Shown in pieces: positions 18,151 to 28,916 of a DNA stretch of 64,000 nt. A program made the position numbers and the translations under genes. Under the pieces are notes generated by a model that was not told the DNA's origin, made no database searches, and saw nothing but the letters and a program-made list of their open reading frames with translations. Position 1 is the first letter of the stretch; every line of letters starts with the position of its first letter. The stretch is from Acinetobacter lwoffii. Its GTDB lineage: Bacteria; Pseudomonadota; Gammaproteobacteria; Pseudomonadales; Moraxellaceae. The DNA is taken from NCBI RefSeq assembly GCF_019048525.1, contig NZ_CP077369.1, positions 1,550,001 through 1,614,000 of the forward strand, read 5' to 3'.

Positions 18151-18966
18151 TTATTTAATAATCTGGTGATTCCATCCGCTGGGTAAGGTCGTCATTAATG
18201 AGTTTCCCAATTGCTGAATCTCCGTGGCACTCAATGCATGATTTAAACGTCGCCATTGTCCATCGATCAAGAGTTCCAGTGGCAGATACTGAGATTTGTA
18301 ATTCATCTTGTTGGAATGTGGCACCCAATAACCCAGATAGATAAATTGTAAGCCCAGCTTTTGTGCATGTTCAATCTGTTTCAAGATTGCAAAAGCACCG
18401 AGTGAACGACGATTTTCATCCGGATCAAAGAAGGTATAAACGGCAGAGATGCCATCATCCAGCAGGTCGCAAGTGGAAACGCTGATTAGACGCTCACCTT
18501 GCCATAATTCTAGAAAGAAGCTGTCGGTGCAGCTTTGCAATAAAAATTTTTCGAACTGATCCCGGGTGGGTGGGAACATATCGCCATCTGCGTGGCGTTC
18601 ATTGATATAGCGTTCATACAGCGCATAATGTAGGTCCCCGGCGTGCTCTGGACTGGTAATTTTTATCACCAGATCCTGATTACGTTTCCAGGCTTTTTTT
18701 TGTGAACTGTTCATGCGGAATTCAGCAACAGGCACACGCGAAGACAGACATTGACGACACAAATGACATTCGGGGCGATACACGAAATCACCACTGCGAC
18801 GGAAACCGGTACGTGACAGTTCCGATAAAGTGACTACATCAATTCGATGTGCGGGATCCAGAAAAACCATGCGCGCCGACTTGTTGGGCAGATAGCTGCA
18901 ATCATGCGGCGGCGTAATATAATACTGTAAATCGTTCAGTAGGGCCTTTGGCTGATAAGAGTTCAT
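18151..18966 (-). CDS. bpt: Aspartate/glutamate leucyltransferase (R-transferase family)
   Basis: 271-residue aminoacyl-tRNA:protein transferase of the ATE1/Bpt family, which in bacteria adds Leu to proteins with N-terminal Asp or Glu and so marks them for ClpAP. The N-terminal Cys cluster appears as YRPECHLCRQCLSSRVPV (about 62-79), and the GNAT-like C-terminal half has AVYTFFDPDENRRSLGAFAI and YLGYWV. It lies 21 bp after aat, in an operon of both N-degron transferases. Confidence 0.92.
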   Translation of the reverse strand: MNSYQPKALLNDLQYYITPPHDCSYLPNKSARMVFLDPAHRIDVVTLSELSRTGFRRSGDFVYRPECHLCRQCLSSRVPVAEFRMNSSQKKAWKRNQDLVIKITSPEHAGDLHYALYERYINERHADGDMFPPTRDQFEKFLLQSCTDSFFLELWQGERLISVSTCDLLDDGISAVYTFFDPDENRRSLGAFAILKQIEHAQKLGLQFIYLGYWVPHSNKMNYKSQYLPLELLIDGQWRRLNHALSATEIQQLGNSLMTTLPSGWNHQIIK

Positions 18967-18987
18967 AACAACTACCCTCTGTTATTT

Positions 18988-19719
18988 TCATTCACTTAAG
19001 CGCGCGTTTTGCGCTATTGTTTTACTTGAAAATACACCTTCCTGATACTTTTTCCAATCAATCGCAGGCTTTTTTACAATATCTTGTAAAGAATTAAGAT
19101 AGGCTTGGCGAGAAAGTGTGCAGGCACCCAGGCTTAAAAGATGATCGTTGACCAGTTGGCAGTCGATCCAGGGTAGTTTATTTTCCTGTCCAATCAGCAT
19201 TAAAGTATAGAAAGCCATTTTAGAAACATCGGTTTGCGTACTAAACATGGATTCACCAAAACAGCCTTGACCGATGGTCACACCATAAAGTCCACCGACG
19301 ACGCGATCTTCATCCCAGACCTCAATGCTATAACCATATCCTGCGTCGAACATGTCACAATAGCCTGCGATAATATCTTCACTGATCCAGGTGTCGTCTG
19401 CATAAGCACGCGGCAATGAACAGGAACGAATCACCCTTTCAAAAGCATGATTGATTGTAATTTTATAGTCCTGCTTTTTCATATTGCGTAGCAGGGATTT
19501 GCTTGGATGATAATCTTCGGGGCGAATAATGCAGCGTGGTTCCGGACTCCACCAGCAAATTGGATCACCTTCTGAAAACCATGGAAATAATCCATGTGTA
19601 TAGGCTTCATAAAGTGTAGAAGGGGAGAGGTCGGCACCAATACAAATCAGTCCTTCACCTTCAGGATCAACCTCGACCGGATTGGGAAAAATGAATTCTG
19701 AGGGAGGAAGTAAAGACAT
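18988..19719 (-). CDS. aat: Leucyl/phenylalanyl-tRNA:protein transferase
   Basis: 243-residue Aat, which adds Leu or Phe to proteins with N-terminal Lys or Arg. Family signatures are [21 protein letters not shown], the tRNA-binding [20 protein letters not shown] (about 39-58) and [20 protein letters not shown]. Upstream of bpt in one transcription unit, so both branches of the bacterial N-degron pathway are made together. clpS is not in view. Confidence 0.95.
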   Translation of the reverse strand: MSLLPPSEFIFPNPVEVDPEGEGLICIGADLSPSTLYEAYTHGLFPWFSEGDPICWWSPEPRCIIRPEDYHPSKSLLRNMKKQDYKITINHAFERVIRSCSLPRAYADDTWISEDIIAGYCDMFDAGYGYSIEVWDEDRVVGGLYGVTIGQGCFGESMFSTQTDVSKMAFYTLMLIGQENKLPWIDCQLVNDHLLSLGACTLSRQAYLNSLQDIVKKPAIDWKKYQEGVFSSKTIAQNARLSE

Positions 19720-19767
19720 GGCAAACCCGACATAAATCTATAGATAAATCATCATCTCATTCTAGCA

Positions 19768-19803
19768 ATAAAAAAGCCGCCCATAATGGACGGCTTTTTT
19801 ATT
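19768..19803 (-). terminator. Terminator after trxB
   Basis: AAAAAGCCG/CGGCTTTTT stem with short inner CC/GG pairing around ATAAT, and T runs on the minus strand; separates trxB from aat. Confidence 0.88.
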
Positions 19804-19811
19804 CTTGCTGC

Positions 19812-20789
<978 letters not shown>

Positions 20790-21023
20790 TTATTTAGAAA
20801 TTTATTGAATTATACGTGAAACTGTATAACAGTGGTGTGAGATTAAAGTCGATATTATTGATCATTGAAATCGATTTGGGCTATATAGCATAAGTAACAT
20901 TGTGCTTGCACAATAGTGCATCTTTTTTCACAGAACAGGTGCATAATATGTATTTTATTGCGTCGCTTTTTTCAAGCATTGAAGCAAAAGAATATTCATG
21001 AAGAATTGGTTACAGGACAGTAT

Positions 21024-24000
21024 ATGACAGCGGTGTCGAGTGCCTATGCACAGCGCTTAGTAATGACATTATTTTTAGTCTCATTTGGGATTTATCTGTT
21101 TCTTGCAACAGTGACCTATACGCCATTTGATCCGGGGTGGATGCATATCTCCAGTGATACGCAGACCGTTTCGAATGCCAGTGGGGTAGCGGGTGCCTGG
21201 ATTGCAGACCTTTTGTTTGGCTTCCTTGGCTGGGCAAGTCTGCTGATCCCTGTCTATCTGTTTATGGAAGCGATTCAGGTCTGGTGGCCGCGTAGCTTCC
21301 TGAACCGGCCATTTCGCTATTCTGCGCAATTCTTCCTGTTGCTGACCACCTCAGCGCTGTTGTTTCTATTTTGGCAAGTCCCTGCTGATACGCTGGATAA
21401 TTCTTCCGGCGGTATTATTGGCTATGAATTAGGCCAGAGTCTGGAACAACTGCTGACAGTATACGGTGCAGCATTCTTCCTGCTGGTGCTTTGGGTGGTG
21501 CTATTTACCTTGGCGTTTGGGGTGAAATGGAACAAGACCTGGAGCAGCCTCAAAGCAACCCCTGCTTATTTACAAGACCTGTTCTACCGCAATGTGCCTG
21601 AAGGCATGTCTGATTTTGACCGGACTGCACCTGTCGCCAAAAAAGAGCCAGTCATTAGTGCAAAAAAAGTAGCGGTTGCAGTAACACCTGCGCCTGAGCA
21701 TCAACTGGTAGAAATAGATCCGGTGGTGCGCGATCAGGTGGCTGAACGCTTATTTGATGATTTTGCCGATAAAGAATCACAACAACCGCAGTTTTATGAG
21801 GATATTCCTGAGGCTGAGCAGCAGGCTCCTGAGCCAGTCGAGACATTTAAGCAAGTACAGCAAGTGCCTCAACAGCCGGATCGTGTGGTAGCGACAGGCG
21901 AGGTGTGGCGTGCCTTACATTCAAATGAAGATCAGCGCCATAAACAGGATATTGATGCCTTACTCAAAGCAGCCGAAGAAGAACAGCTTAATTCTCCAGT
22001 CTCACATATAACCGCTCCTCAACCTGTTTCAGCACAGACTCATGCTCACACCAGAACCGCATCGGCTCCACATACAGGCCTGGACTGGGATGATGATGAA
22101 ATCTTTGATGAACTTCTGGCTGCAGTTCCGCAAGGCAAAACTGCGACCGATGTGCATAGTCCATTCAATACAGCGCCAGCCGAAAAGACGGCAAGAATTG
22201 TAGAAGACATGACCAATGTTGCACCTGTCATGGCGTCTATAACAACGGCACATGTCGTGAAAAATAGCGCATTACAGGCCGATCTAGATGACCTGGGTGA
22301 TTTACTGATTGAAGAAGATGAGCCAAGCCAACCAGTACGTGCATCAAGCTATGCCCAATCTTCTGCTTTTGTTCAGGCACCAATTCAGCATCAGGGTATA
22401 GAGCAACCAGTATCTCCTCCTTCTGCAACTCATGCAGCAGTACGCGAGGCTTTATCTAAAGAAGAATTTGTAGAAGCCTGGCAAGAAACGGCTGGTAAAC
22501 CACAAGATGAAGACGAGTTTGATTTTGATGCTCCTTTAACTGATGCTTCAGGCCGTCCGATGTCACGTGCCATGCAGGTGGTGGAGCGCCGCAAAGATTT
22601 ATCACCGCTTCCAGGGCTAGATTTACTCGATGAAGTCGATCCGAATAAAAAAGTGAATTTTACCGAAGAGCAGCTGGCGCGTTTATCTGAGCTGCTTGAA
22701 ATCAAGCTGCAAGAATTTAATGTCAAAGCTAAAGTGGTAGAAGCACAGCCAGGCCCAGTCGTAACACGTTTTGAACTGGATCTGGCACCAGGGGTAAAAG
22801 CCTCTAAAGTGACGAATATTTCGCGTGATCTGGCACGTTCGATGTCGATGGCATCGGTGCGTGTGGTTGAGGTCATTCCGGGCAAGCCGTATATCGGAAT
22901 TGAAGTACCAAACAGTACCCGTGAAATGGTCCGTTTGATCGAACTTTTGAGCATTCCAGCTTTCACTGATCCGAATAGCATCCTTTCCATGGCAATGGGT
23001 AAGGATATTTCCGGTAATCCGGTGATTGCGGATCTGGGTAAAGCGCCGCATATGCTGGTGGCAGGAACCACAGGTTCCGGTAAATCGGTGGCGGTCAACT
23101 CGATGATTTTATCGATGTTGCTGAAATATACCCCAGATGAATTGCGTTTAATTCTGATCGATCCGAAGCAGCTGGAACTGGCGAACTATAATGATATTCC
23201 GCATTTGTTGACGCCTGTGGTCACCGATATGAAAGATGCTGTCAGCGCATTGAACTGGTGTGTCAATGAGATGGAACGTCGTTATAAACTGATGTCTTTC
23301 CTGAAAATCCGTAAACTGAGCGACTATAACCGCAAGGTGGAAGAGGCGATTGCCAATGGTGAAGACCTGATCGATCCAACCTGGAAAGCCAGCGATTCAG
23401 TCGTGGGTGAACGTGCGCCGAGGTTAACGCCGTTGCCTTCAATTGTGATTGTCGCGGATGAGTTCGCGGATATGATCATGCAGGTCGGTAAGAAAGCTGA
23501 AGAGATGATTACCCGTCTGGCACAAAAATCACGTGCTGCTGGTATTCACCTGTTGCTTGCGACCCAACGTCCATCGGTGGACGTGATCACCGGTTTGATC
23601 AAAGCCAATATTCCAACACGTGTCGCGCTACGGGTTAACTCCAAGATCGACTCGCGTACTATTCTGGATGCGGGTGGTGCAGAGGACTTGCTCGGTCACG
23701 GCGACATGCTATTCCTCGGCCCGGGTAAAATCGAACCTGAGCGTGTACATGGTGCCTTTATTGCCGATGACGAAGTCAACCGGATCTGCGATGCATGGCG
23801 TGAACGTGGTTCACCAAATTATGTCGACGAGATCCTGACACCATTTGATGAAGAACCATCCAGCCGTGGTTTTGAAGATGGTGGTGAGGGCAGTTCAGAC
23901 CGTGATGCACTGTATGACCAGTGTGTAGCTTTTGTTTTGGAAACCCGTAAGGCTTCTACTTCATCCTTGCAACGTAAATTCAGTCTGGGCTATAACCGTG

Positions 24001-24083
24001 CTGCACGGATCATTGACCAGATGGAAGAAAACGGCATTGTCAGCGGTATGGGTGCCAATGGTAAACGCGAGATTCTGGTTTAA
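21024..24083 (+). CDS. ftsK: DNA translocase FtsK
   Basis: 1019-residue septal DNA pump that clears the chromosome dimer region and activates XerCD. Domains: four or five N-terminal membrane helices (about 12-190), a Pro/Gln/Glu-rich linker (about 200-520), an alpha-beta motor with Walker A GTTGSGKS (about 680) and Walker B IVIVADEFADM, and a C-terminal winged-helix gamma domain (LQRKFSLGYNRAARIIDQME). The ATG at 21024 has AGGA upstream; an in-frame GTG at 20916 would add 36 residues before the first helix and is rejected. Confidence 0.95.
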   Translation: MTAVSSAYAQRLVMTLFLVSFGIYLFLATVTYTPFDPGWMHISSDTQTVSNASGVAGAWIADLLFGFLGWASLLIPVYLFMEAIQVWWPRSFLNRPFRYSAQFFLLLTTSALLFLFWQVPADTLDNSSGGIIGYELGQSLEQLLTVYGAAFFLLVLWVVLFTLAFGVKWNKTWSSLKATPAYLQDLFYRNVPEGMSDFDRTAPVAKKEPVISAKKVAVAVTPAPEHQLVEIDPVVRDQVAERLFDDFADKESQQPQFYEDIPEAEQQAPEPVETFKQVQQVPQQPDRVVATGEVWRALHSNEDQRHKQDIDALLKAAEEEQLNSPVSHITAPQPVSAQTHAHTRTASAPHTGLDWDDDEIFDELLAAVPQGKTATDVHSPFNTAPAEKTARIVEDMTNVAPVMASITTAHVVKNSALQADLDDLGDLLIEEDEPSQPVRASSYAQSSAFVQAPIQHQGIEQPVSPPSATHAAVREALSKEEFVEAWQETAGKPQDEDEFDFDAPLTDASGRPMSRAMQVVERRKDLSPLPGLDLLDEVDPNKKVNFTEEQLARLSELLEIKLQEFNVKAKVVEAQPGPVVTRFELDLAPGVKASKVTNISRDLARSMSMASVRVVEVIPGKPYIGIEVPNSTREMVRLIELLSIPAFTDPNSILSMAMGKDISGNPVIADLGKAPHMLVAGTTGSGKSVAVNSMILSMLLKYTPDELRLILIDPKQLELANYNDIPHLLTPVVTDMKDAVSALNWCVNEMERRYKLMSFLKIRKLSDYNRKVEEAIANGEDLIDPTWKASDSVVGERAPRLTPLPSIVIVADEFADMIMQVGKKAEEMITRLAQKSRAAGIHLLLATQRPSVDVITGLIKANIPTRVALRVNSKIDSRTILDAGGAEDLLGHGDMLFLGPGKIEPERVHGAFIADDEVNRICDAWRERGSPNYVDEILTPFDEEPSSRGFEDGGEGSSDRDALYDQCVAFVLETRKASTSSLQRKFSLGYNRAARIIDQMEENGIVSGMGANGKREILV

Positions 24084-24101
24084 TTTCAGTCTACCTTCAA
24101 T

Positions 24102-24132
24102 AAAAAAGCCTGCTTTCAAAGCAGGCTTTTTT
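24102..24132. terminator. Bidirectional terminator between ftsK and the PA4642-like gene
   Basis: AAAAAAGCCTGC/GCAGGCTTTTTT stem with a TTTCAAA loop; serves both converging genes. Confidence 0.92.
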
Positions 24133-24144
24133 ATGTATTTTGAC

Positions 24145-24432
24145 TCAGGCAAATTTTGCCAATACATCCAGAAACTCGGCACTTTGACGCGGGAAAGTGG
24201 CAATCACGTCATGAATCCGTTGTCCTTCCGGATTGGTTGCATTGACATCACGGCCATCAGCGACAAATTTCGTCAACAGGCGTTCATAATCGAATGGACG
24301 CATATGCTTGAAAGCATGATAGAGCACGTGAAAATCAGCATTAACACCTGCAGGAGGAAGCTGATTCAAGTAGGCAAATACACGCTCATCTGACCATTCT
24401 TCGTTAAAGGTCGCTGGTTGAGATAATGCCAT
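24145..24432 (-). CDS. PA4642-family protein, function unknown
   Basis: 95-residue soluble protein resembling the PA4642 family of small gammaproteobacterial proteins without known function. It has FNEEWSDERVFAYLNQLP at the N terminus, FRPFDYERLLTKFV-like FDYERLLTKFVADGRDVNA in the middle, and a C-terminal amphipathic helix. AAGGAAAT lies before the ATG. Between it and minE is the inverted-repeat element at 24474-24596. Confidence 0.65.
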   Translation of the reverse strand: MALSQPATFNEEWSDERVFAYLNQLPPAGVNADFHVLYHAFKHMRPFDYERLLTKFVADGRDVNATNPEGQRIHDVIATFPRQSAEFLDVLAKFA

Positions 24433-24473
24433 CGCAATTTCCTTGATCTAATGTAGTTTTTTCGGCATGAAAA

Positions 24474-24596
24474 AAGGCAAAATATGAGACTAGATTAGCA
24501 AAGCACTGCTTTGCCTAGTCGCAAGACTTGAAGCTATGCTTCAAGTGGGCGGAATATAGCTAAACTACTATTTCTACCACTCTCATATTTTGCCTT
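24474..24596 (-). ncRNA. Inverted-repeat element with two inner hairpins (sRNA or MITE-like)
   Basis: Perfect 16-bp inverted repeat (AAGGCAAAATATGAGA at 24474-24489; complement at 24581-24596) enclosing two hairpins: GCAAAGCA/TGCTTTGC (24498-24514) and ACTTGAAGC/GCTTCAAGT (24526-24546). On the minus strand the outer repeat runs directly into TTTTTT, as at a Rho-independent RNA end. No ORF. It may be a structured small RNA or a short non-autonomous mobile element; strand is inferred from the T run. Confidence 0.5.
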
Positions 24597-24628
24597 GAAT
24601 CAATTTACTTGACCAATCAAAAATCAGA

Positions 24629-24901
24629 TTATCGTTCTTCAGGTAAATTGATATTCATTTCAAGCATTTCAATATTGGCTTCAGAACGGACCTGCATTTG
24701 AATATGCTGTTCATCGACACCGCGAACATAACGATTGACCACTTGCATGATTTCAGTCTTCATCTGGTCAATTTTGTCCTGGCTCAAGCGACGACCCAAG
24801 CCTTGTTCGGATGCAACGATCACTTTCAAACGGTCTTTAGCAGTCCGTGCGCTTGATGGTTTATCCTCGCCACTAAAAAGTTTACTCCAGAATCCTGCCA
24901 T
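24629..24901 (-). CDS. minE: Cell division topological specificity factor MinE
   Basis: 90-residue MinE, which drives MinD off the membrane and sets the pole-to-pole oscillation. N-terminal amphipathic anchor (MAGFWSKLFSGE), MinD-binding segment ARTAKDRLKVIVASEQ (about 19-34) and the C-terminal dimerisation part. Two bases separate it from minD, so translation is probably coupled. Confidence 0.95.
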   Translation of the reverse strand: MAGFWSKLFSGEDKPSSARTAKDRLKVIVASEQGLGRRLSQDKIDQMKTEIMQVVNRYVRGVDEQHIQMQVRSEANIEMLEMNINLPEER

Positions 24902-24903
24902 GT

Positions 24904-25716
24904 CTACGCTCCAAATAGTCGTGCTAACCAGCCCTTAGGTTTTACCTCGATATGACGGTAAGGACGCTCTTCGCCAAGGAAACGCGCAACCAGATCATCA
25001 TAGGCCTGACCTGCAGAAGCTTCAGTGAAAAGAATCACCGGCTTACCTTCATTCGATGCCTGTAAAACGCTTGGACACTCAGGAATAACGCCCAAGGTCG
25101 GTACACGTAAAATATCCTTAGAAATATCATCAATCGTTAGCATTTCCTGTTTATCGGCACGTTCCGGATTGAAACGGGTAATACACAGATGCTTACGAAT
25201 GCGACCTTCGTTTTGTTCTACTTTTTTAGTTTTACTGTCGAGCATACCAATGATACGGTCAGAGTCACGTACTGAAGAAATCTCAGGGTTGGTCACAATG
25301 ATGGCTTCATCCGCATGATACATGGCCAAAATAGCACCACGCTCAATACCGGCAGGCGAATCACAGATAATATAATCAAATTCCTGCGAAAGCTCATCCA
25401 TTACACGAGCAACACCTTCATCGGTTAAGGCATCTTTATCACGTGTTTGTGATGCAGGTAAAATATATAAATTTTCAATATCTTTATCGCGAATCAGTGC
25501 TTGTTGTAATCGTGCTTCGTTATTTAAAACATTCACAAAATCATAAACTACACGGCGTTCACAGCCCATAATCAAATCAAGGTTACGTAAACCTACATCA
25601 AAATCAATAACAACAGTTTTGTGACCACGTAGGGCTAAACCTGTTGCAAAAGATGCACTTGTTGTAGTTTTACCTACACCACCTTTGCCTGACGTTACGA
25701 CAACAATTTTCGCCAC
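24904..25716 (-). CDS. minD: Septum site-determining ATPase MinD
   Basis: About 270-residue membrane-binding ATPase that recruits MinC and MinE. Deviant Walker A SGKGGVGKTTT (about 9-19), switch DFDVGLRNLD, Walker B DYIICDSPAGIE, and the C-terminal amphipathic membrane-targeting helix KGWLARLFGA. Two GTG starts are possible (25725 and 25716); the inner one is preferred because AGGAG lies 8 bp before it and the N terminus then reads MAKIVVVTSGKGG as in other MinD. Confidence 0.95.
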   Translation of the reverse strand: MAKIVVVTSGKGGVGKTTTSASFATGLALRGHKTVVIDFDVGLRNLDLIMGCERRVVYDFVNVLNNEARLQQALIRDKDIENLYILPASQTRDKDALTDEGVARVMDELSQEFDYIICDSPAGIERGAILAMYHADEAIIVTNPEISSVRDSDRIIGMLDSKTKKVEQNEGRIRKHLCITRFNPERADKQEMLTIDDISKDILRVPTLGVIPECPSVLQASNEGKPVILFTEASAGQAYDDLVARFLGEERPYRHIEVKPKGWLARLFGA

Positions 25717-25782
25717 CGAATCCACTCCTGTTATGGTTCAAATCCCCTGTTTAAAATGGGGTTTTTGGTGTTTATTTATACA

Positions 25783-26496
25783 TTAAAATTGTAGAGCTTC
25801 AAATACAAGCTCTAGTTGATCATTCAAGTAAATATGCACAGACTTTTTAACTACATGCGGTGGAATGTCATCCGCCACACAATAGGTTCCTGCAATTGAA
25901 ATCAGTTCAGCTTCGAGGCTATGACAGAAAATACGTGCTGCAGTATTACCACCCGCACCTGCAATGACCCGGCCACGTGCGCTGCCATAGACATGAATAT
26001 TGCCTGAAGCAATCACTTCTGAACCACTGTTGATGCCGGCATTAATAATAATGTCGCCATTATGCTGCACGATACATTGGCCGGTACGCAGAATTTCATC
26101 ATGATATGAGGTGATATGCGCAACGATCGGGGCAGTAGGCGCTTGATCATCATTCACCGCTGTAGGTTCTGGTTTAACTTCCACCACCTGTTCTTTGGTG
26201 GCTTTAATTTCTTCTAACTGGCGATCAGGTGGCAGTACCGGGAACTGAATGGCGCGCGCCTGATCTCCAAGTAAGCCTTCAGTAACAGCCATAGGCTGTA
26301 CATCCAGACTGATTAACAGTTGGATCAGCGCAATGAGTTCCTGTTCAACTGAACTTTCAATGACTGCCAAAGTGCCGGGTGGAAATGCTGCTTGTAATTT
26401 TGGGCTAAGTTGCTGGCGGATTGCATCATGATCATTGGTATCTAGGCTAATGCGTATCGCATTGACCATTCTGCCTTTTATCCGTATATCAGCCAT
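25783..26496 (-). CDS. minC: Septum site-determining protein MinC
   Basis: 237-residue FtsZ polymerisation inhibitor. N-terminal MinC_N domain (about 1-100), a Pro/Glu-rich linker (about 110-135), and the C-terminal beta-helix (about 135-237) with [29 protein letters not shown] repeats typical of MinC_C. First gene of minC-minD-minE; 57-66 bp before minD. Confidence 0.94.
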   Translation of the reverse strand: MADIRIKGRMVNAIRISLDTNDHDAIRQQLSPKLQAAFPPGTLAVIESSVEQELIALIQLLISLDVQPMAVTEGLLGDQARAIQFPVLPPDRQLEEIKATKEQVVEVKPEPTAVNDDQAPTAPIVAHITSYHDEILRTGQCIVQHNGDIIINAGINSGSEVIASGNIHVYGSARGRVIAGAGGNTAARIFCHSLEAELISIAGTYCVADDIPPHVVKKSVHIYLNDQLELVFEALQF

Positions 26497-26655
26497 AATT
26501 CTTCCTTAAATACTTCTGACCTGCTGGTTTTGTGTCGAAGCAATGTTGTAAATAGTGCAAATCCTAGAACAAATTGCAGTAATTCTCTAGCGATCTCAGT
26601 TATTTTTTTATGCGAACAGAACCGGACGGATTGATCTGATTCTGTACTTTAAACT

Positions 26656-27720
26656 TTACTTATCTATTGAGCTCTGATTTTGCTCATGTTCTTCTAAAAT
26701 CTGTTGCCATTGTTTGACTTTCACCTGTTTCCGGATTGCTTCAAGTGTTTCAAAAACAGCCGATTCGACCAATTTATCAATATGTGGATTATGTTCAATC
26801 TGAATCTGGCTGATTTTATCTGAAATTAGGGCAAAAGTCGGATTTTCTTTTTGACCTGTGTGGGTAAATGGTTCAATCAGTCCTTGCGTAATATTTTCTC
26901 CCAAGCGTTGACCAATACTTTGAATTTGCTGTTCAATCCGGCTGCCAACAATTGGAATCAAACGTAATAATTGGGTTAGTTCTGGAGTATCTTCAATCGC
27001 CTGATTCACTACTTGCCCTACATTTTTAGCGATCATGGAACGTTGTGCCTGTAATTCCTTGCCTAAAGATTCCTGCAAGATATCTGCCAAGGCAATCGCC
27101 AGTAATTTACGGTGATGTTCCACCAAATCATCAATTAACTGTTTATGTGATGTGCTCGTGGTCAGTTCACGCTTAATACCGTCCAGTACGGTCAGTACCA
27201 CCCGGCTAGAAAGCTCTTCCATTAGCATGTTGTAATAAAAGTTACCTTGGCGATACCAGCGGTTAGGAATTACTTTATAACCATGGCTATGCAGGTTGTA
27301 GCCAATCGCGACCGCACGCAGCAGGCGCAGGAAACGTAGTTGAGGGATAATGGATAAAATTTCATACCAGTGCACAAAAGGGAAGAACCACCAGCGTCGA
27401 TGATGACGCAGAACAATCGCGATGACCCAGCGTGCCAGTAATTCACAGACCAAGAAGGTGGTAAACCAGCCCTCGGTAATAATGACCCAAGGGCGTAAAT
27501 CACTTTTATAAAACTGCAACACTTCGGGTAAACGAATGAAGTCAAACAACCACTGACCAAAATCGCTCATTAAAATGGCGTTGGCACTGAGACAGAACAG
27601 ATTGATGACGATCAAAACCATCATGAAAATGTCGTAAATCAGTGCAATTTTCCAGCCCCAGGTTCCTTTACGAACAAATTTAAATGAGCTGGACGTAATG
27701 TCCGGGTTGTCGTTCTTCAT
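26656..27720 (-). CDS. Membrane protein with a voltage-sensor-like domain
   Basis: 354 residues. The N-terminal third has four hydrophobic helices that read like S1-S4 of ion-channel sensors: S2-like TEGWFTTFLVCELLARW (about 80-97), S3-like FVHWYEILSIIP (about 114-125) and S4-like LRFLRLLRAVAIG (about 128-140). No pore helix or selectivity filter follows; the remaining 200 residues are soluble and helical with a coiled-coil-like end. Function unknown. It is 2 bp downstream of the acyltransferase gene, so the two are an operon. Confidence 0.6.
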   Translation of the reverse strand: MKNDNPDITSSSFKFVRKGTWGWKIALIYDIFMMVLIVINLFCLSANAILMSDFGQWLFDFIRLPEVLQFYKSDLRPWVIITEGWFTTFLVCELLARWVIAIVLRHHRRWWFFPFVHWYEILSIIPQLRFLRLLRAVAIGYNLHSHGYKVIPNRWYRQGNFYYNMLMEELSSRVVLTVLDGIKRELTTSTSHKQLIDDLVEHHRKLLAIALADILQESLGKELQAQRSMIAKNVGQVVNQAIEDTPELTQLLRLIPIVGSRIEQQIQSIGQRLGENITQGLIEPFTHTGQKENPTFALISDKISQIQIEHNPHIDKLVESAVFETLEAIRKQVKVKQWQQILEEHEQNQSSIDK

Positions 27721-27722
27721 AA

Positions 27723-28664
27723 TTACTCGGTTACAGATCCGACCGGGGCTTGGGCAAAGTTCTGCTGCATTTGTGCGATGAGCTGATCTTTTTCAGTCCA
27801 GATTTGATCAATCCATTTTTGAAAACGTGCACGATATTCAGCATCATCTTCATAATTGCCGCCCAGTACCCAGTCTGGAATATCAATTTTTCTTAAATTT
27901 ACCGCAATACGTGGCACTTCACCTAACCAGAATTCACCATAGCCCGGAATACCGTCAGGATAAACAATGGTCATGTCGACCAGCGCATCAATTTTATCGC
28001 CGAGAATACTCAGTGCCAATGCCAGACCACCGGCTTTAGGTTTCAGTAAATGTGTATAGGGAGACTGCTGCTGATCATGCTTTTCTTGGGTAAAACGCGT
28101 GCCTTCCAGATAATTTAACAGGGTAAAAGGCTGACTGATCAGCTGTTCACAAGATTTGCGTGCTTCTTCCATATCCCGGTATTTCAGCGCAGGATTTTTG
28201 GCAATCTGTTCCTTGCTATGCCGCTTCATCATCGGGAAGCCTAAGATTTTAAAGGCCTGACCCACAAAAGGAATAAAAATAAGCTCCCATTTGGTAAAGA
28301 AACGCGTCAGGGGCATACGGCTCAGACCGAAGTACTGGTTGACCGTGGTATCGACCCAGCTTTGATGATTACAGGTCATCAAATAACGGCCCTGCATATT
28401 CAAATCCAGTGATTCATCTACACTGATTTGCCATTCGGTATTTTTCAGCACATGCTCAATCAGCCAATTATTGACCCCTAACCAGCTGTTGGTAATCTTG
28501 ATATTGGTTTCATCCACTTTTGCGGATTTTTTAAAAAGTTTGGTTAAACCCAAGGCCAGCACCGGGGGACCATGAAAAAAAGTACTGCCCGTCATGACGG
28601 ATGTGACCGTCAGGCCACGCGCCAGTTTTTTTAAAGTCGGTTGCTTGTTGCTATTCGATGACAT
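27723..28664 (-). CDS. 1-acylglycerol-3-phosphate acyltransferase-like protein (YihG type)
   Basis: 313-residue PlsC-superfamily acyltransferase. Catalytic HX4D appears as NHQSWVDT (about 113-120) and the substrate motif as EGTRFTQ (about 188-194), with FVGQAFKILGFPMMKR between. It resembles YihG, an inner-membrane acyltransferase of lysophosphatidic acid. The ATG at 28664 is preferred to a TTG two codons upstream. Translationally close (2 bp) to the voltage-sensor-like gene. Confidence 0.82.
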   Translation of the reverse strand: MSSNSNKQPTLKKLARGLTVTSVMTGSTFFHGPPVLALGLTKLFKKSAKVDETNIKITNSWLGVNNWLIEHVLKNTEWQISVDESLDLNMQGRYLMTCNHQSWVDTTVNQYFGLSRMPLTRFFTKWELIFIPFVGQAFKILGFPMMKRHSKEQIAKNPALKYRDMEEARKSCEQLISQPFTLLNYLEGTRFTQEKHDQQQSPYTHLLKPKAGGLALALSILGDKIDALVDMTIVYPDGIPGYGEFWLGEVPRIAVNLRKIDIPDWVLGGNYEDDAEYRARFQKWIDQIWTEKDQLIAQMQQNFAQAPVGSVTE

Positions 28665-28916
28665 ATCCAAACAGTCCCCACAGATTAATCACTTAAATTT
28701 TTTCATATTTTGAGTAATATAGAGACAGTTAGGCAAATAAAAAAGCCTAAACAGGAAACTATGAAGATATTGTGACGAACTACTTGGTTTTAGTTACATA
28801 TAAACATTACAAAATATTACTAAACGATTTATTATTAACAAAAATTCAATGGTTAGCCCATTCAATTTAAATCATTATCTCGCTTAACAACAAAGCATAC
28901 AACAAGGAGTCATGCG

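Noticed and set aside
20916..21023. 36-residue N-terminal extension of FtsK from a GTG
   Set aside because: No ribosome site, and the ATG at 21024 with AGGA gives the usual start just before the first membrane helix.
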